This document shows, piece by piece, positions 1 to 9,756 of a stretch of DNA of 57,258 nt. A program made the position numbers and the translations under genes. Below the pieces are notes generated by a model, which was not told the DNA's origin, searched no databases, and saw nothing but the letters and a program-made list of their open reading frames with translations. How positions within the stretch are numbered: position 1 is the first letter of the stretch; every line of letters starts with the position of its first letter. Source of the stretch: Balneatrix alpica DSM 16621 (GTDB lineage: Bacteria; Pseudomonadota; Gammaproteobacteria; Pseudomonadales; Balneatricaceae); assembly GCF_000619885.1 (NCBI RefSeq), contig NZ_JHUZ01000001.1, positions 1 through 57,258 of the forward strand, given 5' to 3'.

Positions 1-1
1 C

Positions 2-3000
2 GCCTTCGAAGTCAGCACCGACGGTGGTGCCAACTGGACCGCCTACAGCAGTGCCCTGACCCTCAGTGCTGGCGTCAGCCAAGTGCTGGTACGGGTGTCT
101 ACGGTAGAGGATGGCAAAATTGAACCTACTGAAAACTTCACCCTGAATGCGACCCTCAATTCGAACGGCACGAACTATAACGCTTCCGGCACAGGTACCA
201 TTTTGGATGACGACCATCCTCCTGTAGCGGTGGATGATTATGGTCTGTCCGGTCTGCATGCTTCCTTCTTTAGTTACCGTGAAGGGCCAGACGGTTCGAA
301 CCTGTCTAATGTGACTCAAGTTCGTAACTTTATTGATACGCATAACCCTAGTGCGACCTTCACCGCAACCAAGCTCGATTACAAACTGGGTAGCGGTAGC
401 CTGGGGATGGGGACTAACCTGCAGTCCTTCTTGGATCACGATGCTGCCAGTTTGTCGAATGATCCGGCAGATTCGTCGGATGCCATCATCCACATGCATG
501 GTTACGTTAAGCTTGATCCCGGTACTTATAATTTCCGGATTGCGTCGGATGATGGCTACAGCATTTTGATAGATGGCAAAGTGGTTGCAGAGGTGAATAA
601 AAACCAATCACCGACCACTACCACTCATAGCGCTTTTACTATTGCTGAAGGCGGCTATCACAAGTTGGAAGTCGTTTACTGGGAGCAAGGTGGGTATTAT
701 CAGTTCAAGGCGGAAATTCAGCAGGGCAATAATGGCTACCAAGTTTTTGATGGCACTCAGGCCTTCCGCTCCCTGGTGACGCCAGAAGATACGGCGCTGG
801 ATATCCCTGTTGCGGCCATTCTGGCCAATGACAGTGATCCTGATGGTGATAGCTTGACCGTAGTGAGTGTCAGTAACCCGCAGAATGGTACGGTGCAGTT
901 GGTGGGGAACAAGGTTGTCTTTACCCCGGCGGCTAACTACCACGGCCCTGCGCAGTTTGACTACACCATCGATGATGGTCATGGCAACCGTGATACCGCG
1001 ACAGTATTCCTCCATGTTACGCCGGTGACGGACTTTAATGTGGCAGCGGATAACTATGCGGTGATTGAGGGTAGTACTACCAATCAAGCCAGTGTGCTGA
1101 CAAATGATTCTGCCGACCATGGCGGAGCTTTGAAGGTGGCGGCAGTCTCTCAGACCAATGGTGGTACTGCGACTATTGTCAATGGCGCAGCAACACTGAC
1201 CACGGCCCTGGGCGGTACGGTAACCATCAATGCTGATGGTACTTTCTCCTATAAAGCCCCCGTATTGAATCACAGCAGTAGCGATGTCATTGAGGATGCC
1301 TTCTATTATCAGGCTTCCGATGGCTTGGCGACGGCCTCCTGGACCAAGGCAACGATTAAGGTAAGTGATACCAATCCTGATGCACTGGATGATTCAGCTT
1401 TTGTCCGTATCGGTAAGCAGGTTACTGGTAATGTGCTTGCCAACGACATTATTGTGGATACCGCAGGACAGGTTCTGAGTGTTAGCCATAAGGGTACGGT
1501 GTATACCTTTGCCAATGGGCAGAACACTCTGACCATTGACACCCAATATGGCGTTATCACAGTGAATCGTGATGGCTCTTACACCTACACCTCTGATCAA
1601 GCAGCGTTTGAGAAGACCTTTACCGCCGGTACGGCTAACGGTACCAATGGCGTCAATATGTACGGCTTTGGTTTGGGAGCGAGCTACCTGACAGCGGGTG
1701 GTGGTTTGGATTTAGCTAAGCTAAATAACACTACTTTCCAGGCAGCCATTACTGAAACGGCAGGTATCGGTGTCGGTACGGGTGGTAATAGCAACCCGAT
1801 TGAGCGTAACAAACAAGGGCAGACAGAAGCTTTGGTGGTGAAGTTTGATGAGGGGGCTTCTAATGTCTCGATCAAGCTTATCAATGCCAATGATGGTGAC
1901 CCCATTATCTGGAAGACCTTCGACAGCAACGGTAACTTCCTGGAGTCAGGCACGCGCTCTGAAGGGGTTGAGACAGGCAATGGTAATAATATTGTCTTCT
2001 GGCCAAGTATGACTAAAGCCTTCACCTATATGGTAGTGAGCTTAGATGCTGGTAATACCAATGAAGAGTTCCGCATAGCTGAGTTTAAATACACTGTTAG
2101 CGAAGGGGCTGCTCAGGAAAGCTTTACCTACACCATGAAGGATGCAGATGGCGATCAGGATACCGCTAATCTGCTGATTAATACGGGTGTTGACAGCCTC
2201 TATGTTGGTACTACTGACGGTAATACTAAAGTTAGTGGCGGTGGTAATGATGTGCTGATCGGTGATCCAGCGGGCTCCAGTGTGCTGCTGGTGCCAGCCA
2301 AGAATTACAACATCTCTCTGATGGTTGATGTTTCGGGCAGTATGAGTAGCCAGATGGCGACGATGAAGCAGTCGCTGACTAATCTGCTGAACCAGCTTAA
2401 AGCCCATGAAGGTGTGGTGAATATTCAGCTGGTCACTTTCTCGACAGGGATAGTGCAGAATGTCAATGTGACTAACCTGAATAATAGCAATGCCAGCACG
2501 ATCCAGAATGTCATCAACAATATGACTGCGGATGGATGGACTAACTATGATGCTGGTCTGACGTCAGGCTCCGCTTGGTTGAAATCGGTTGTTGATGCCG
2601 GCAGTAATGGTGCGGCGAACTTTGTGAATAATGCCTTCTTTATTACCGATGGGGCGCCTAATCGCTATTTGAAGGACTCGGATGGTTCTGTGGCCTCAGG
2701 TAGTACTACGGAGTCGATGACAGAAGCGATTAAAGCCGCTTCCAGCATGATGAAGGGAACGGGCAGCTTTAGTGGTGCTAATAACATCAATCTGCATGCC
2801 ATTGGCATTGGCTCAGGAAATGACGTCAACAATATGAAGTACTTCGACAATACGAGTATTGCCGGTACTACTACCTACAATGGTATGACGAATGTGCCCT
2901 ATGGTAATCCGCAGATTATCAGCTCTGCGTCGGAGTTGAGCCTGGCATTGCAGAATGCTTTCTTGCAATCCAACCCCTTACCCTATGGCGACGATACCCT

Positions 3001-3694
3001 GACTGGTGGAGCCGGTGCGGACATCATCTTCGGTGATAGCATCAACACCGATCACCTGTCCTGGACCGACAATGGCGTGTCCTATAGTGCGGGTAGTCAT
3101 GATGGTATGGGCTTTAAAGGCCTGGTTGAGTACTTAAAACATGCAGTGAATGGAGGTGCCGCTCCCTCTCAACAGCAGCTGAAAGACTACATCACCACCA
3201 ACTACAATGCCTTGAAAGGTAATGAGGATCGTGGTGGTAATGACATTCTGACTGGTGGAGAGGGTGATGACATCATCTTTGGTCAGGGTGGTAATGACAT
3301 TCTTATCGGTGGCAAAGGTAATGACATTCTGCATGGCGGTAAGGGCATTGATACCTTCCGCTGGTTGGATGGTGATCAGGGCAGTGCGGGTGCTCCAGCC
3401 CATGACCAAGTGCTTGATTTCAAGAGCACTACGGCCGAAAAAGACGTGCTAGACCTGCGTGATCTGTTGCAAGGTGAGAATAGCGGTAACTTGACCCAAT
3501 ACCTGCACTTTGAACAATCTGGTAGCGATACCCTCGTTCATGTTAGCAGTAAAGGGCAGATCAACGGTGCTGCCTCCAATGTGGCGGCTGTGGAAGATCA
3601 GGTCATTACCCTCAAAGGAGTGAGCTTGTCGGGTTCTGATCAAGACATCATCAATGACCTGCTTAGTAAGGGGCAGTTGATCGTCGATCAGTAA
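2..3694 (+). CDS. Giant type I-secreted RTX adhesin, C-terminal part (5' end outside window)
   Basis: The frame is open from the left edge with no start, so this is the C-terminal 1230 or so residues of a longer surface protein. In order I see an Ig/Calx-beta-like strand-rich segment, a PA14-like domain (about 242-730; [20 protein letters not shown]), cadherin-like/tandem-95 repeats rich in DSDPDGD (about 790-1400 and beyond), a von Willebrand A domain (about 2300-2980; MIDAS motif DVSGSMSS, then TNYDAG and ITDGAP), glycine-aspartate RTX repeats (2989-3045 and 3233-3358), and a C-terminal segment typical of uncleaved T1SS secretion signals. Families with this layout (LapA, ice-binding and biofilm adhesins) are exported through an ABC/MFP/TolC channel and bind surfaces or sugars; calcium binding by the RTX repeats is family knowledge. 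The secretion genes follow directly. The substrate and the N-terminal retention module cannot be seen. Confidence 0.93.
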   Translation, partial: AFEVSTDGGANWTAYSSALTLSAGVSQVLVRVSTVEDGKIEPTENFTLNATLNSNGTNYNASGTGTILDDDHPPVAVDDYGLSGLHASFFSYREGPDGSNLSNVTQVRNFIDTHNPSATFTATKLDYKLGSGSLGMGTNLQSFLDHDAASLSNDPADSSDAIIHMHGYVKLDPGTYNFRIASDDGYSILIDGKVVAEVNKNQSPTTTTHSAFTIAEGGYHKLEVVYWEQGGYYQFKAEIQQGNNGYQVFDGTQAFRSLVTPEDTALDIPVAAILANDSDPDGDSLTVVSVSNPQNGTVQLVGNKVVFTPAANYHGPAQFDYTIDDGHGNRDTATVFLHVTPVTDFNVAADNYAVIEGSTTNQASVLTNDSADHGGALKVAAVSQTNGGTATIVNGAATLTTALGGTVTINADGTFSYKAPVLNHSSSDVIEDAFYYQASDGLATASWTKATIKVSDTNPDALDDSAFVRIGKQVTGNVLANDIIVDTAGQVLSVSHKGTVYTFANGQNTLTIDTQYGVITVNRDGSYTYTSDQAAFEKTFTAGTANGTNGVNMYGFGLGASYLTAGGGLDLAKLNNTTFQAAITETAGIGVGTGGNSNPIERNKQGQTEALVVKFDEGASNVSIKLINANDGDPIIWKTFDSNGNFLESGTRSEGVETGNGNNIVFWPSMTKAFTYMVVSLDAGNTNEEFRIAEFKYTVSEGAAQESFTYTMKDADGDQDTANLLINTGVDSLYVGTTDGNTKVSGGGNDVLIGDPAGSSVLLVPAKNYNISLMVDVSGSMSSQMATMKQSLTNLLNQLKAHEGVVNIQLVTFSTGIVQNVNVTNLNNSNASTIQNVINNMTADGWTNYDAGLTSGSAWLKSVVDAGSNGAANFVNNAFFITDGAPNRYLKDSDGSVASGSTTESMTEAIKAASSMMKGTGSFSGANNINLHAIGIGSGNDVNNMKYFDNTSIAGTTTYNGMTNVPYGNPQIISSASELSLALQNAFLQSNPLPYGDDTLTGGAGADIIFGDSINTDHLSWTDNGVSYSAGSHDGMGFKGLVEYLKHAVNGGAAPSQQQLKDYITTNYNALKGNEDRGGNDILTGGEGDDIIFGQGGNDILIGGKGNDILHGGKGIDTFRWLDGDQGSAGAPAHDQVLDFKSTTAEKDVLDLRDLLQGENSGNLTQYLHFEQSGSDTLVHVSSKGQINGAASNVAAVEDQVITLKGVSLSGSDQDIINDLLSKGQLIVDQ
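3233..3358 (+). repeat. RTX nonapeptide-repeat DNA
   Basis: Tandem units encode [36 protein letters not shown] and KGIDTF, with the DNA string GGTAATGACATTCT occurring three times. These are calcium-binding RTX units close to the secretion signal. Confidence 0.9.
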
Positions 3695-3716
3695 AGTATT
3701 GAGTTATTCAGCCGCT

Positions 3717-3753
3717 AATAAAGCCCGCATCTTTGCGGGCTTTATTGTTTTTG
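3717..3753 (+). terminator. Intrinsic terminator after the adhesin gene
   Basis: A perfect 12-bp stem AATAAAGCCCGC / GCGGGCTTTATT with a 6-nt loop is followed by a T-rich stretch, 22 nt after the adhesin stop codon. It separates the adhesin transcript from the secretion operon. Confidence 0.9.
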
Positions 3754-3909
3754 TACTGTTTGTTTTGTGTGATTTTTTGTTGTGCTGAGGGATTTGAAAT
3801 AAGCAATATCTGCTGAAATTAAAGCAAAATAGTTAAAACAACCCCTTATTGGTTGATGTATAACGTTTTTTTGCATAGTCTTGGGTCGCCATAGCTAGGG
3901 GTGTATGTA

Positions 3910-4647
3910 ATGGATGATGCTGAATTGTTAAGTAAAGTAAATGGCGGTGGGCGACAAGAAGATGAATTGCTGTCTGCTTTGCTAATTCAGTGCAAGCTCT
4001 TGGGGATTTCTGTGACGGCTGAGCAATTGGTCGCAGGACTGCCTTTGGCCGATAATCGCTTAACGCCTAGCTTAATTGAAAGGGCGCTTTCCCGCGTAGG
4101 CTTATCCAGTAAGCTGGCGGAGCGTCCTTTAACTCAACTGTCTTCGTTATTGCTTCCTTGTGTACTCCTGCTGCAAGGAGGAGGAGCCTGTATCCTCCTG
4201 ACGTTAGAAGGCGATCAGGCGGAAGTGATTCTGCCGGAGTTAGGTGATGCTAAGACCCGCCTGCCTTTGGCTGAACTTAGTCAGCGCCACAGCGGCTTTG
4301 TTGTATTGGTTAAGCCAGAATATAAGCCGGATCCTACAAATAAAGATATTCATCATGCTAAGAATGAACATTGGTTTTGGGGAACCTTAACTAAGTTTTT
4401 ACCCATCTTTCGTGATGTGCTTATTGCCAGTTTCTTTATTAACCTACTGGCCCTACTTAGTCCTTTATTTACTATGAATGTTTACGACAGAGTGGTGCCT
4501 AATCAGGCATTTGAAACACTCTGGGTGTTAGCAATAGGGATAGGTGTGGCTTATGTGCTCGATTTTATTTTAAAGTCGCTACGGGCCTATTATCTGGAAG
4601 TAACGGGCAAAAAAAATCGATATTATTTTATCTTCCCGACTGTTTGA
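3910..4647 (+). CDS. Type I secretion ABC transporter, N-terminal fragment (frameshifted LapB/RtxB-like)
   Basis: This is the first 245 residues of a LapB-type ABC exporter: a C39-peptidase-like domain (about residues 15-135) that lacks the usual catalytic cysteine motif and so probably only docks substrate, then the first membrane helices (about 160-225). The frame leaves the family sequence after residues TGKK and stops 11 codons later. The break lies in an A8 run at 4609-4616. With seven A the reading continues KIDIILSSRLFEQTLNLRMEV straight into the next fragment, giving about 716 residues, the normal family length. ATG 3910 is preferred over GTG 3901 because AGGGG at 3896-3900 is spaced for it. 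The cause may be real mutation, slippage or sequence error. Confidence 0.85.
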   Translation: MDDAELLSKVNGGGRQEDELLSALLIQCKLLGISVTAEQLVAGLPLADNRLTPSLIERALSRVGLSSKLAERPLTQLSSLLLPCVLLLQGGGACILLTLEGDQAEVILPELGDAKTRLPLAELSQRHSGFVVLVKPEYKPDPTNKDIHHAKNEHWFWGTLTKFLPIFRDVLIASFFINLLALLSPLFTMNVYDRVVPNQAFETLWVLAIGIGVAYVLDFILKSLRAYYLEVTGKKNRYYFIFPTV

Positions 4648-4666
4648 GCAAACTCTAAATTTACGC

Positions 4667-6061
4667 ATGGAGGTGAAACCTACATCGATAGGTAGTTACG
4701 CTTCTAATCTAAAAGAGTTTGACTCAGTACGGAACTTCTTTACATCGGCGACGATGGTGACCTTGATTGATTTTCCCTTTGCCATCCTTGCTTTAATCAC
4801 CATCGCTTGGATTGGTTTGCCGATGATGTGGGTGCCGATTATCGCTATGCCTCTGCTGTTTATTTACAGCTATATCGCAACCCTACCGATTATGAAGTCG
4901 GTGGAGCATGTTTATGGTGCGAGCGCGCAGAAAAATGCCGTATTGATTGAGTCCCTGGCGGGGATGGAAACACTGCGAGTATTAGGTGCAGAGTATTGGG
5001 CGCAGAGAAAATGGGAAAATGCTGTTGCCTACGCGGGTAAATGGGGGATTAAGTTAAAGAACTGGACGGTCTCCATTGCTCATGTATCGGCCATTATTCA
5101 GCAAATTGCATCTATTGCTACCGTTGTGGTTGGGGTGTACCTGATCGCAGAACAAGAGCTGAGTATGGGGGGCTTGATTGCATGTGTGATTTTAACAAGT
5201 CGAGCCATAGCTCCCATGGCTCAGGCCGCAGGCCTATTAGCCTCCTATCAACAGACTGCATTAGCTCTAAAAGGCCTGAACGATATTATGGCACGTCCGG
5301 TTGAGCGAGATGCCAAGCGTCAATATGTTCAGCGGCAGACGTTTAATGGCAATATCGAGTTTAAAGAGGTGACTTTTAAGTATCCGGGGCAAGAGATGAA
5401 TGCGCTGGAAAAAGTCAGTGTCAAAATTAATGCCGGTGAACATGTCGGAATAATTGGCAAGATAGGCTCGGGTAAATCCACTATTAGTAAGTTGGTGTTG
5501 GGCTTATATGCACCTGAATCGGGCTCGATTCGTTTGGATGATATTGACGTTAAACAACTGAGTTTGTCCGATTTGCGTTCGCATATTGGTTATGTGCCTC
5601 AGGATGTTGTGCTGTTTTCCGGTAGTTTGAAAGAAAACCTGCTGCTAGGGGCACCTCTGGCGGATGATGAGGCCATCTTGCAGGCGGCAGACTTAAGTGG
5701 AGTAACCGACTTTGCTAATCAACACCCGCGTGGTTTTGACATGATGATCGGCGAGCGTGGTGAAGGGTTATCGGGTGGGCAGCGTCAATGTATTGGTATT
5801 GCGAGGGCGTTGATTCACAAGCCGAATGTGCTGTTGTTGGATGAGCCAACCAATTCAATGGACTTTAGTACTGAGGAGCGTTTTAAACAGCGCTTACAGG
5901 AGTGGAGTCAAGGTAAAACCCTGATTTTGGTGACACATAAAGCCTCATTATTAACACTGGTGAATCGTCTGATTGTCGTGCATCAAGGACGTATTGTGGC
6001 AGATGGACCAAAAGAAGCAGTGCTAGAAGCTTTAAAACAAGGCCGGTTGAAGGTGTCCTGA
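4667..6061 (+). CDS. Type I secretion ABC transporter, C-terminal fragment (permease helices and ATPase)
   Basis: This is the remainder of the frameshifted exporter: transmembrane helices (about residues 28-75 and 140-200), then the nucleotide-binding domain with Walker A GKIGSGKST (near 264), signature LSGGQRQ (near 368) and Walker B LLLDEPTN (near 389), and a switch His in LVTHK. The fragment begins at an internal ATG in a conserved segment, and homology extends upstream of it in frame to about 4617, so it is not an independent gene in origin. It would power export of the RTX adhesin across the inner membrane. The stop is one base before the start of the membrane fusion gene, so the two are co-translated. 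Without frame restoration the product would lack the N-terminal domain and the first helices. Confidence 0.88.
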   Translation: MEVKPTSIGSYASNLKEFDSVRNFFTSATMVTLIDFPFAILALITIAWIGLPMMWVPIIAMPLLFIYSYIATLPIMKSVEHVYGASAQKNAVLIESLAGMETLRVLGAEYWAQRKWENAVAYAGKWGIKLKNWTVSIAHVSAIIQQIASIATVVVGVYLIAEQELSMGGLIACVILTSRAIAPMAQAAGLLASYQQTALALKGLNDIMARPVERDAKRQYVQRQTFNGNIEFKEVTFKYPGQEMNALEKVSVKINAGEHVGIIGKIGSGKSTISKLVLGLYAPESGSIRLDDIDVKQLSLSDLRSHIGYVPQDVVLFSGSLKENLLLGAPLADDEAILQAADLSGVTDFANQHPRGFDMMIGERGEGLSGGQRQCIGIARALIHKPNVLLLDEPTNSMDFSTEERFKQRLQEWSQGKTLILVTHKASLLTLVNRLIVVHQGRIVADGPKEAVLEALKQGRLKVS

Positions 6062-6062
6062 G

Positions 6063-7388
6063 ATGAAAGAACGTATGAGTGATCAGGATTTAGCCTTTGC
6101 AGCTGACCTTAAAGAAGCACTTTATAACCAGCAAGTACAACGTTGGCGTGGCTTGTTTTGGCTGATTATTGCCATGCTGTTAGTGGTGATTACTTGGGCT
6201 TATTGGGCCGAATTGGATGAAATTACCCGAGGGACGGGCAAGGTGATTCCTTCTAACCAACTGCAGGTCGTACAGAATCTAGAGGGGGGGATTGTCTCGG
6301 AGATCCTCGTGAAAGAAGGGGAGATGGTGACCGCTGGGCAGGTGTTACTACGTATTGATGACACCCGCTTCAATGCTTCCTTTGAAGAAAATCAGCAACG
6401 TTTTTTGGCTTTAGAAGCCAAAATAGCACGTCTACAAGCGGAGGCAGAGGGTAAAGAGTTTGCCCCTGATATTACGGCTGAAACAAATAATCCTTATCTT
6501 CGTCAGGAATATAGCCTGTACCAAATACGCTTACGCTCGTTGCAAGAGCAAATCGGTATCTTGGAGTCGCAGATTCGTCAGCGCGAACGAGAGCTAGATG
6601 AGTCAAAAAGCCGAGAGGCTCAGGTGCAGCGTGGCCTTAACTTAGTTGAGCGTGAGTTAACCATGACGCGCCCCTTAGCCAAGTCGGGGGTAGTATCGGA
6701 AGTTGAGTTGCTGCGTTTAGAACGTGAGGTTAACGATATCCGTGGTGAGCTCAGTAGCTTGCGTATCACCATTCCAAGATTGCAGGCAGCGATAGAAGAA
6801 GCAAAGCAAAAGCGTTCCGAAGCACAGATTAACTTCCGCCGTGAAGCAAGGGCTGAACTGACGGAAACCTCAACGGAGCATAAAAGCTTATCTGAACTAT
6901 TAAAGGCACTGGATGATCAGGTAAAGCGTACGGCGGTACGGGCGCCGGTAGATGGCCGTGTACAACGGCTGCTGGTGAATACCCGTGGAGGGGTGGTTCA
7001 GCCTGGCATGAGCCTGATTGAATTAGTGCCTATTAAAGATTTGCTGATTGTGGAGGCGAAGATTAAGCCTTCCGATATCGCCTATTTGCACCCTGGGCAG
7101 CAAGCAGTGGTGCGCTTCTCGGCTTATGACTTTGCCATTTATGGAGGTTTGGAAGCGGAACTGACCCATATCAGTCCTGATACTGTCCATGATGAGCAAA
7201 CTAGAGAAGATTTTTACATGGTGCGTTTGGCCACTAAAGCAACTCACTTGGGCTCAGAGGAAAAACCTCTGCCTATTATCCCTGGGATGGTGGTGACGGT
7301 GGACATTATGACCGGTAAAAAGACCGTGCTCGACTACTTACTGAAGCCAGTTTATCGGGCCAAAGAAACCGCCTTACGAGAGCGATAA
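6063..7388 (+). CDS. HlyD/LapC-type membrane fusion protein of type I secretion
   Basis: A 441-residue periplasmic adaptor linking the ABC exporter to the TolC channel. It has a short cytoplasmic N-terminus, one membrane helix (about residues 30-50, FWLIIAMLLVVITWAYW), a lipoyl-like half motif (QVVQNLEGGIVSEILVKEG), a long coiled-coil hairpin (about 105-280, rich in E, Q, R and L heptads), the second lipoyl half (VRAPVDGRVQRLLV) and a C-terminal beta-barrel domain. Length and order match the HlyD family. The gene starts 1 nt after the ABC gene stop and ends 2 nt before the LuxR-type gene. An alternative in-frame ATG at 6075 would shorten it by four residues. Confidence 0.94.
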   Translation: MKERMSDQDLAFAADLKEALYNQQVQRWRGLFWLIIAMLLVVITWAYWAELDEITRGTGKVIPSNQLQVVQNLEGGIVSEILVKEGEMVTAGQVLLRIDDTRFNASFEENQQRFLALEAKIARLQAEAEGKEFAPDITAETNNPYLRQEYSLYQIRLRSLQEQIGILESQIRQRERELDESKSREAQVQRGLNLVERELTMTRPLAKSGVVSEVELLRLEREVNDIRGELSSLRITIPRLQAAIEEAKQKRSEAQINFRREARAELTETSTEHKSLSELLKALDDQVKRTAVRAPVDGRVQRLLVNTRGGVVQPGMSLIELVPIKDLLIVEAKIKPSDIAYLHPGQQAVVRFSAYDFAIYGGLEAELTHISPDTVHDEQTREDFYMVRLATKATHLGSEEKPLPIIPGMVVTVDIMTGKKTVLDYLLKPVYRAKETALRER

Positions 7389-7390
7389 TC

Positions 7391-7999
7391 ATGGATTTAC
7401 TGCTTAGTCATAGCAGAAGCTTATACCTGCGCCTTTCGTCAGCTTTGGCTCCTAATGAGTTGGTATGGGCGGAGGAGCGGATGCCTGAAGTAGAGCCTGA
7501 ACTGATTTGGTTACATGCGAACCAGGATTTGGACAGGTTGCTGCCCAGTATTCAGCAGCGTTTCGCTCATGCGAAGTTATTAGTCTTGAGTAATATTCCT
7601 CAGCTGGATCAAGGCTTGATGGTGACAATGCAGGGAGCGCGGGGTTATTTAAACGCCCATGCTCGGGCAGAGGTGTTACAGCAAGCAGGCCAAACAGTAC
7701 GCATGGGGCAGGTTTGGCTGGGAGAGGCATTGATCACCGAGATGGTCAAACATTTGGCTAAGGTGCCTGGGTTGCAGAGTGACAAACCTGTCGCTGTGCA
7801 GGGCGACTTGAATGAGCGGGAAGATTTATTAGTTGCTTGTGTCGCTAATGGCATGAGCAATCAGCAAATTGCCAGTGAGCTGAATCTCTCTGAGCAAACA
7901 GTGAAAAACCAGTTAAGCCAGCTGTATCGCAAACTGGGGGTGAAAGATAGGCTATCTTTAGCCTTGTATGTCAACGAAAGAAGAAGACAGATAAATTAA
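7391..7999 (+). CDS. LuxR-type transcriptional regulator inside the secretion operon
   Basis: A 202-residue protein with a C-terminal LuxR/FixJ helix-turn-helix (about residues 140-200; LNEREDLLVACVANGMSNQQ, then SEQTVKNQLSQLYRKLGVKD). The N-terminal half (about 1-125) has the size and rhythm of a receiver domain (LIWLHANQDLDRLLPSI, then AKLLVLSNIP, then GARGYLNAHA) but I do not see the usual acidic cluster and phospho-acceptor Asp. It is therefore likely a pseudo-receiver or CsgD-like regulator that works without classical phosphorylation; this is inference. It sits between the membrane fusion and TolC genes with gaps of 2 and 11 nt, so it is co-expressed with the machine and could control adhesin or secretion genes. 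The target is unknown. Confidence 0.85.
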   Translation: MDLLLSHSRSLYLRLSSALAPNELVWAEERMPEVEPELIWLHANQDLDRLLPSIQQRFAHAKLLVLSNIPQLDQGLMVTMQGARGYLNAHARAEVLQQAGQTVRMGQVWLGEALITEMVKHLAKVPGLQSDKPVAVQGDLNEREDLLVACVANGMSNQQIASELNLSEQTVKNQLSQLYRKLGVKDRLSLALYVNERRRQIN

Positions 8000-8010
8000 C
8001 AGGTGGTGGT

Positions 8011-9693
8011 ATGAGCAGCGGCAAACGTTTTTCCCAGACCTTGATTGCCCTAGCGGTGGCGGGGTCGGCAACAGTGTGGGCCAAGCCTTTACCGGAAGTT
8101 GTAAAGGAGGCTGTGCAAAGCAGCCCCTTGGTAGAGCAGGCGCGCTTCGATAAACAAACCTTTGAGCAAGCAGTCAAAGAAGCACGTGCAGGATACTTAC
8201 CCAGCCTGGATTTGCGGATGGGGATTGGTCGAGAGCACACTAAGGATCGGGCAGGGCAAAGTATTAATAAGACCCTGACTCGCCGTGAGTCAGAGTTGGC
8301 TTTAACACAAGTGTTGTTTGATGGCTTTGGCACTCAGGCAGAGGTGGCGCGGCAAGAAGCGCGTGCTGATGCGGCAGCATGGATGTTGGCGGGTGAAACA
8401 GAACGGGTAGGGTTAGAAGTTGCTCGGGCCTATCTAGATGTTTATCGCGAGCGTGAGTTGCTGCGCCTAGCGGAAGAAAATCTGACGAAGCACCAGAGCA
8501 TCTATGATCAGATTCAGATCCGGCGCCAATCCGGTATTGCCTCCCAAGCTGAGTTAGCCCAGGCGGAAAGCCGGTTAGCATTGGCTCAATCCAATACGAT
8601 TGCAGCACGTAATAATCTTAAGGATGTTGAAGCCCGTTATCAGTTAATGGTAGGGCAGGCTGCAGACGAAGTGAGTTTCCCTGACTTTAACTCAGCTTTA
8701 TTACCAGCATCGATCGATGCGGCGGTAGAAATGGCTTTAGAGAATAATGCCATCCTGAAGGCTGCGACCTCCGACATTGGCGAAGCTCAAGCGCAAATAG
8801 AAACTCGTAATAGTTTGTTTATGCCGCGGGTGACTTTTGAGGCGAAAACCAGCCTGGATAAAAACCTTGATGGTAATGAAGGGCGTAACTCCGACTGGGA
8901 GGCAATGGTACGTCTGAATTACAACATCTTTAATGGTGGGGCTGATCGCTCTCGTCAGCAGCAGGCGCGTGAGCAGTTGAGCAAAGCCAAAGCCATTCGG
9001 GATCAAACCCATCGCGAAGTGACAGAAACGATGCAGCTAGCTTGGTCCGCCTATGAGCTTTTAGGGGAGCAGGTTAATTACTTGGACCGCCAAGTAGGTT
9101 CTGCCCAGCAAACCCGTGAGCTTTATAAGCAGCAGTTTAATATTGGTCAGCGTTCCTTATTGGATTTGCTGGACTCTGAAAATGAACTCTTTGAAGCCCG
9201 CAATAACCTGCTCGGAGCACAGGCGGCCTATCGTTTGGCCCAATATCGTATCCTAGCGGCATCCAGTAAGTTGTTAGCCAGTATGGATGATCAGTCTTTC
9301 ACGGCAAGTACAGCTTATGTGTCTGACCCTGTTGAGGCTCAACCTGTTGATGCTTCAGCGGATTACCAGGAAGTGATGGCGGCGATTGAAAGCTGGCGTC
9401 AGGCTTGGGCTGGTCAGGATATTGATGGTTATCTAGCGCAGTATTCGTCTGAGTTTAAACCGAGCAAGGGCAGTGTAGATGTTTGGCAAGCACAACGTCG
9501 TAAAGCAGTCAGTTCACCTCAGTGGATTCAAGTAGATATCACTGAGCCTGCGGTAGCAGTGGTGGATACGATGGCGACAGTAAGCTTCACTCAGAGCTAT
9601 AAGGCAAATCATTATAGTGATGTCGTTACCAAACAACTGCGCCTACAGAAAGAGAATGGTGAGTGGAAGATTGTTGAAGAGAATGTGCTTTAA
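8011..9693 (+). CDS. TolC-family outer-membrane channel with a C-terminal NTF2-like (Csd6-type) domain
   Basis: A 560-residue protein: a signal peptide (about 1-25, ending near VWA), two OEP repeats typical of TolC/LapE (about 28-240 and 245-430; key strings LTQVLFDGFGTQAEV and YNIFNGGADRSRQQQ), a short linker, then an extra 110-residue module (about 452-560) of the form SWRQAWAGQDIDGYLAQYSS, a W-x-A-x-R-R-K stretch, paired beta strands and a final GEWKIVEE. This tail resembles the two modules of the neighbouring Csd6-like protein. In TolC the C-terminus lies in the periplasm, so the added domain should too. It forms the outer part of the adhesin exporter. Start ATG follows GGTGGT. The fusion is unusual; the domain name is by eye. 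Confidence 0.92.
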   Translation: MSSGKRFSQTLIALAVAGSATVWAKPLPEVVKEAVQSSPLVEQARFDKQTFEQAVKEARAGYLPSLDLRMGIGREHTKDRAGQSINKTLTRRESELALTQVLFDGFGTQAEVARQEARADAAAWMLAGETERVGLEVARAYLDVYRERELLRLAEENLTKHQSIYDQIQIRRQSGIASQAELAQAESRLALAQSNTIAARNNLKDVEARYQLMVGQAADEVSFPDFNSALLPASIDAAVEMALENNAILKAATSDIGEAQAQIETRNSLFMPRVTFEAKTSLDKNLDGNEGRNSDWEAMVRLNYNIFNGGADRSRQQQAREQLSKAKAIRDQTHREVTETMQLAWSAYELLGEQVNYLDRQVGSAQQTRELYKQQFNIGQRSLLDLLDSENELFEARNNLLGAQAAYRLAQYRILAASSKLLASMDDQSFTASTAYVSDPVEAQPVDASADYQEVMAAIESWRQAWAGQDIDGYLAQYSSEFKPSKGSVDVWQAQRRKAVSSPQWIQVDITEPAVAVVDTMATVSFTQSYKANHYSDVVTKQLRLQKENGEWKIVEENVL

Positions 9694-9713
9694 CAGATAG
9701 GTTGCTCTAAATA

Positions 9714-9746
9714 CAAACAGCGGGTTGCGGCCCGCTGTTTGCTTTT
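9714..9746. terminator. Bidirectional terminator between tolC and the Csd4-like gene
   Basis: A perfect 11-bp stem CAAACAGCGGG / CCCGCTGTTTG with a 6-nt loop lies between two convergent genes. A T-rich tail (CTTTT) follows on the + strand and TTTGTATTT on the - strand. Confidence 0.85.
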
Positions 9747-9756
9747 AGGGTGCTGG

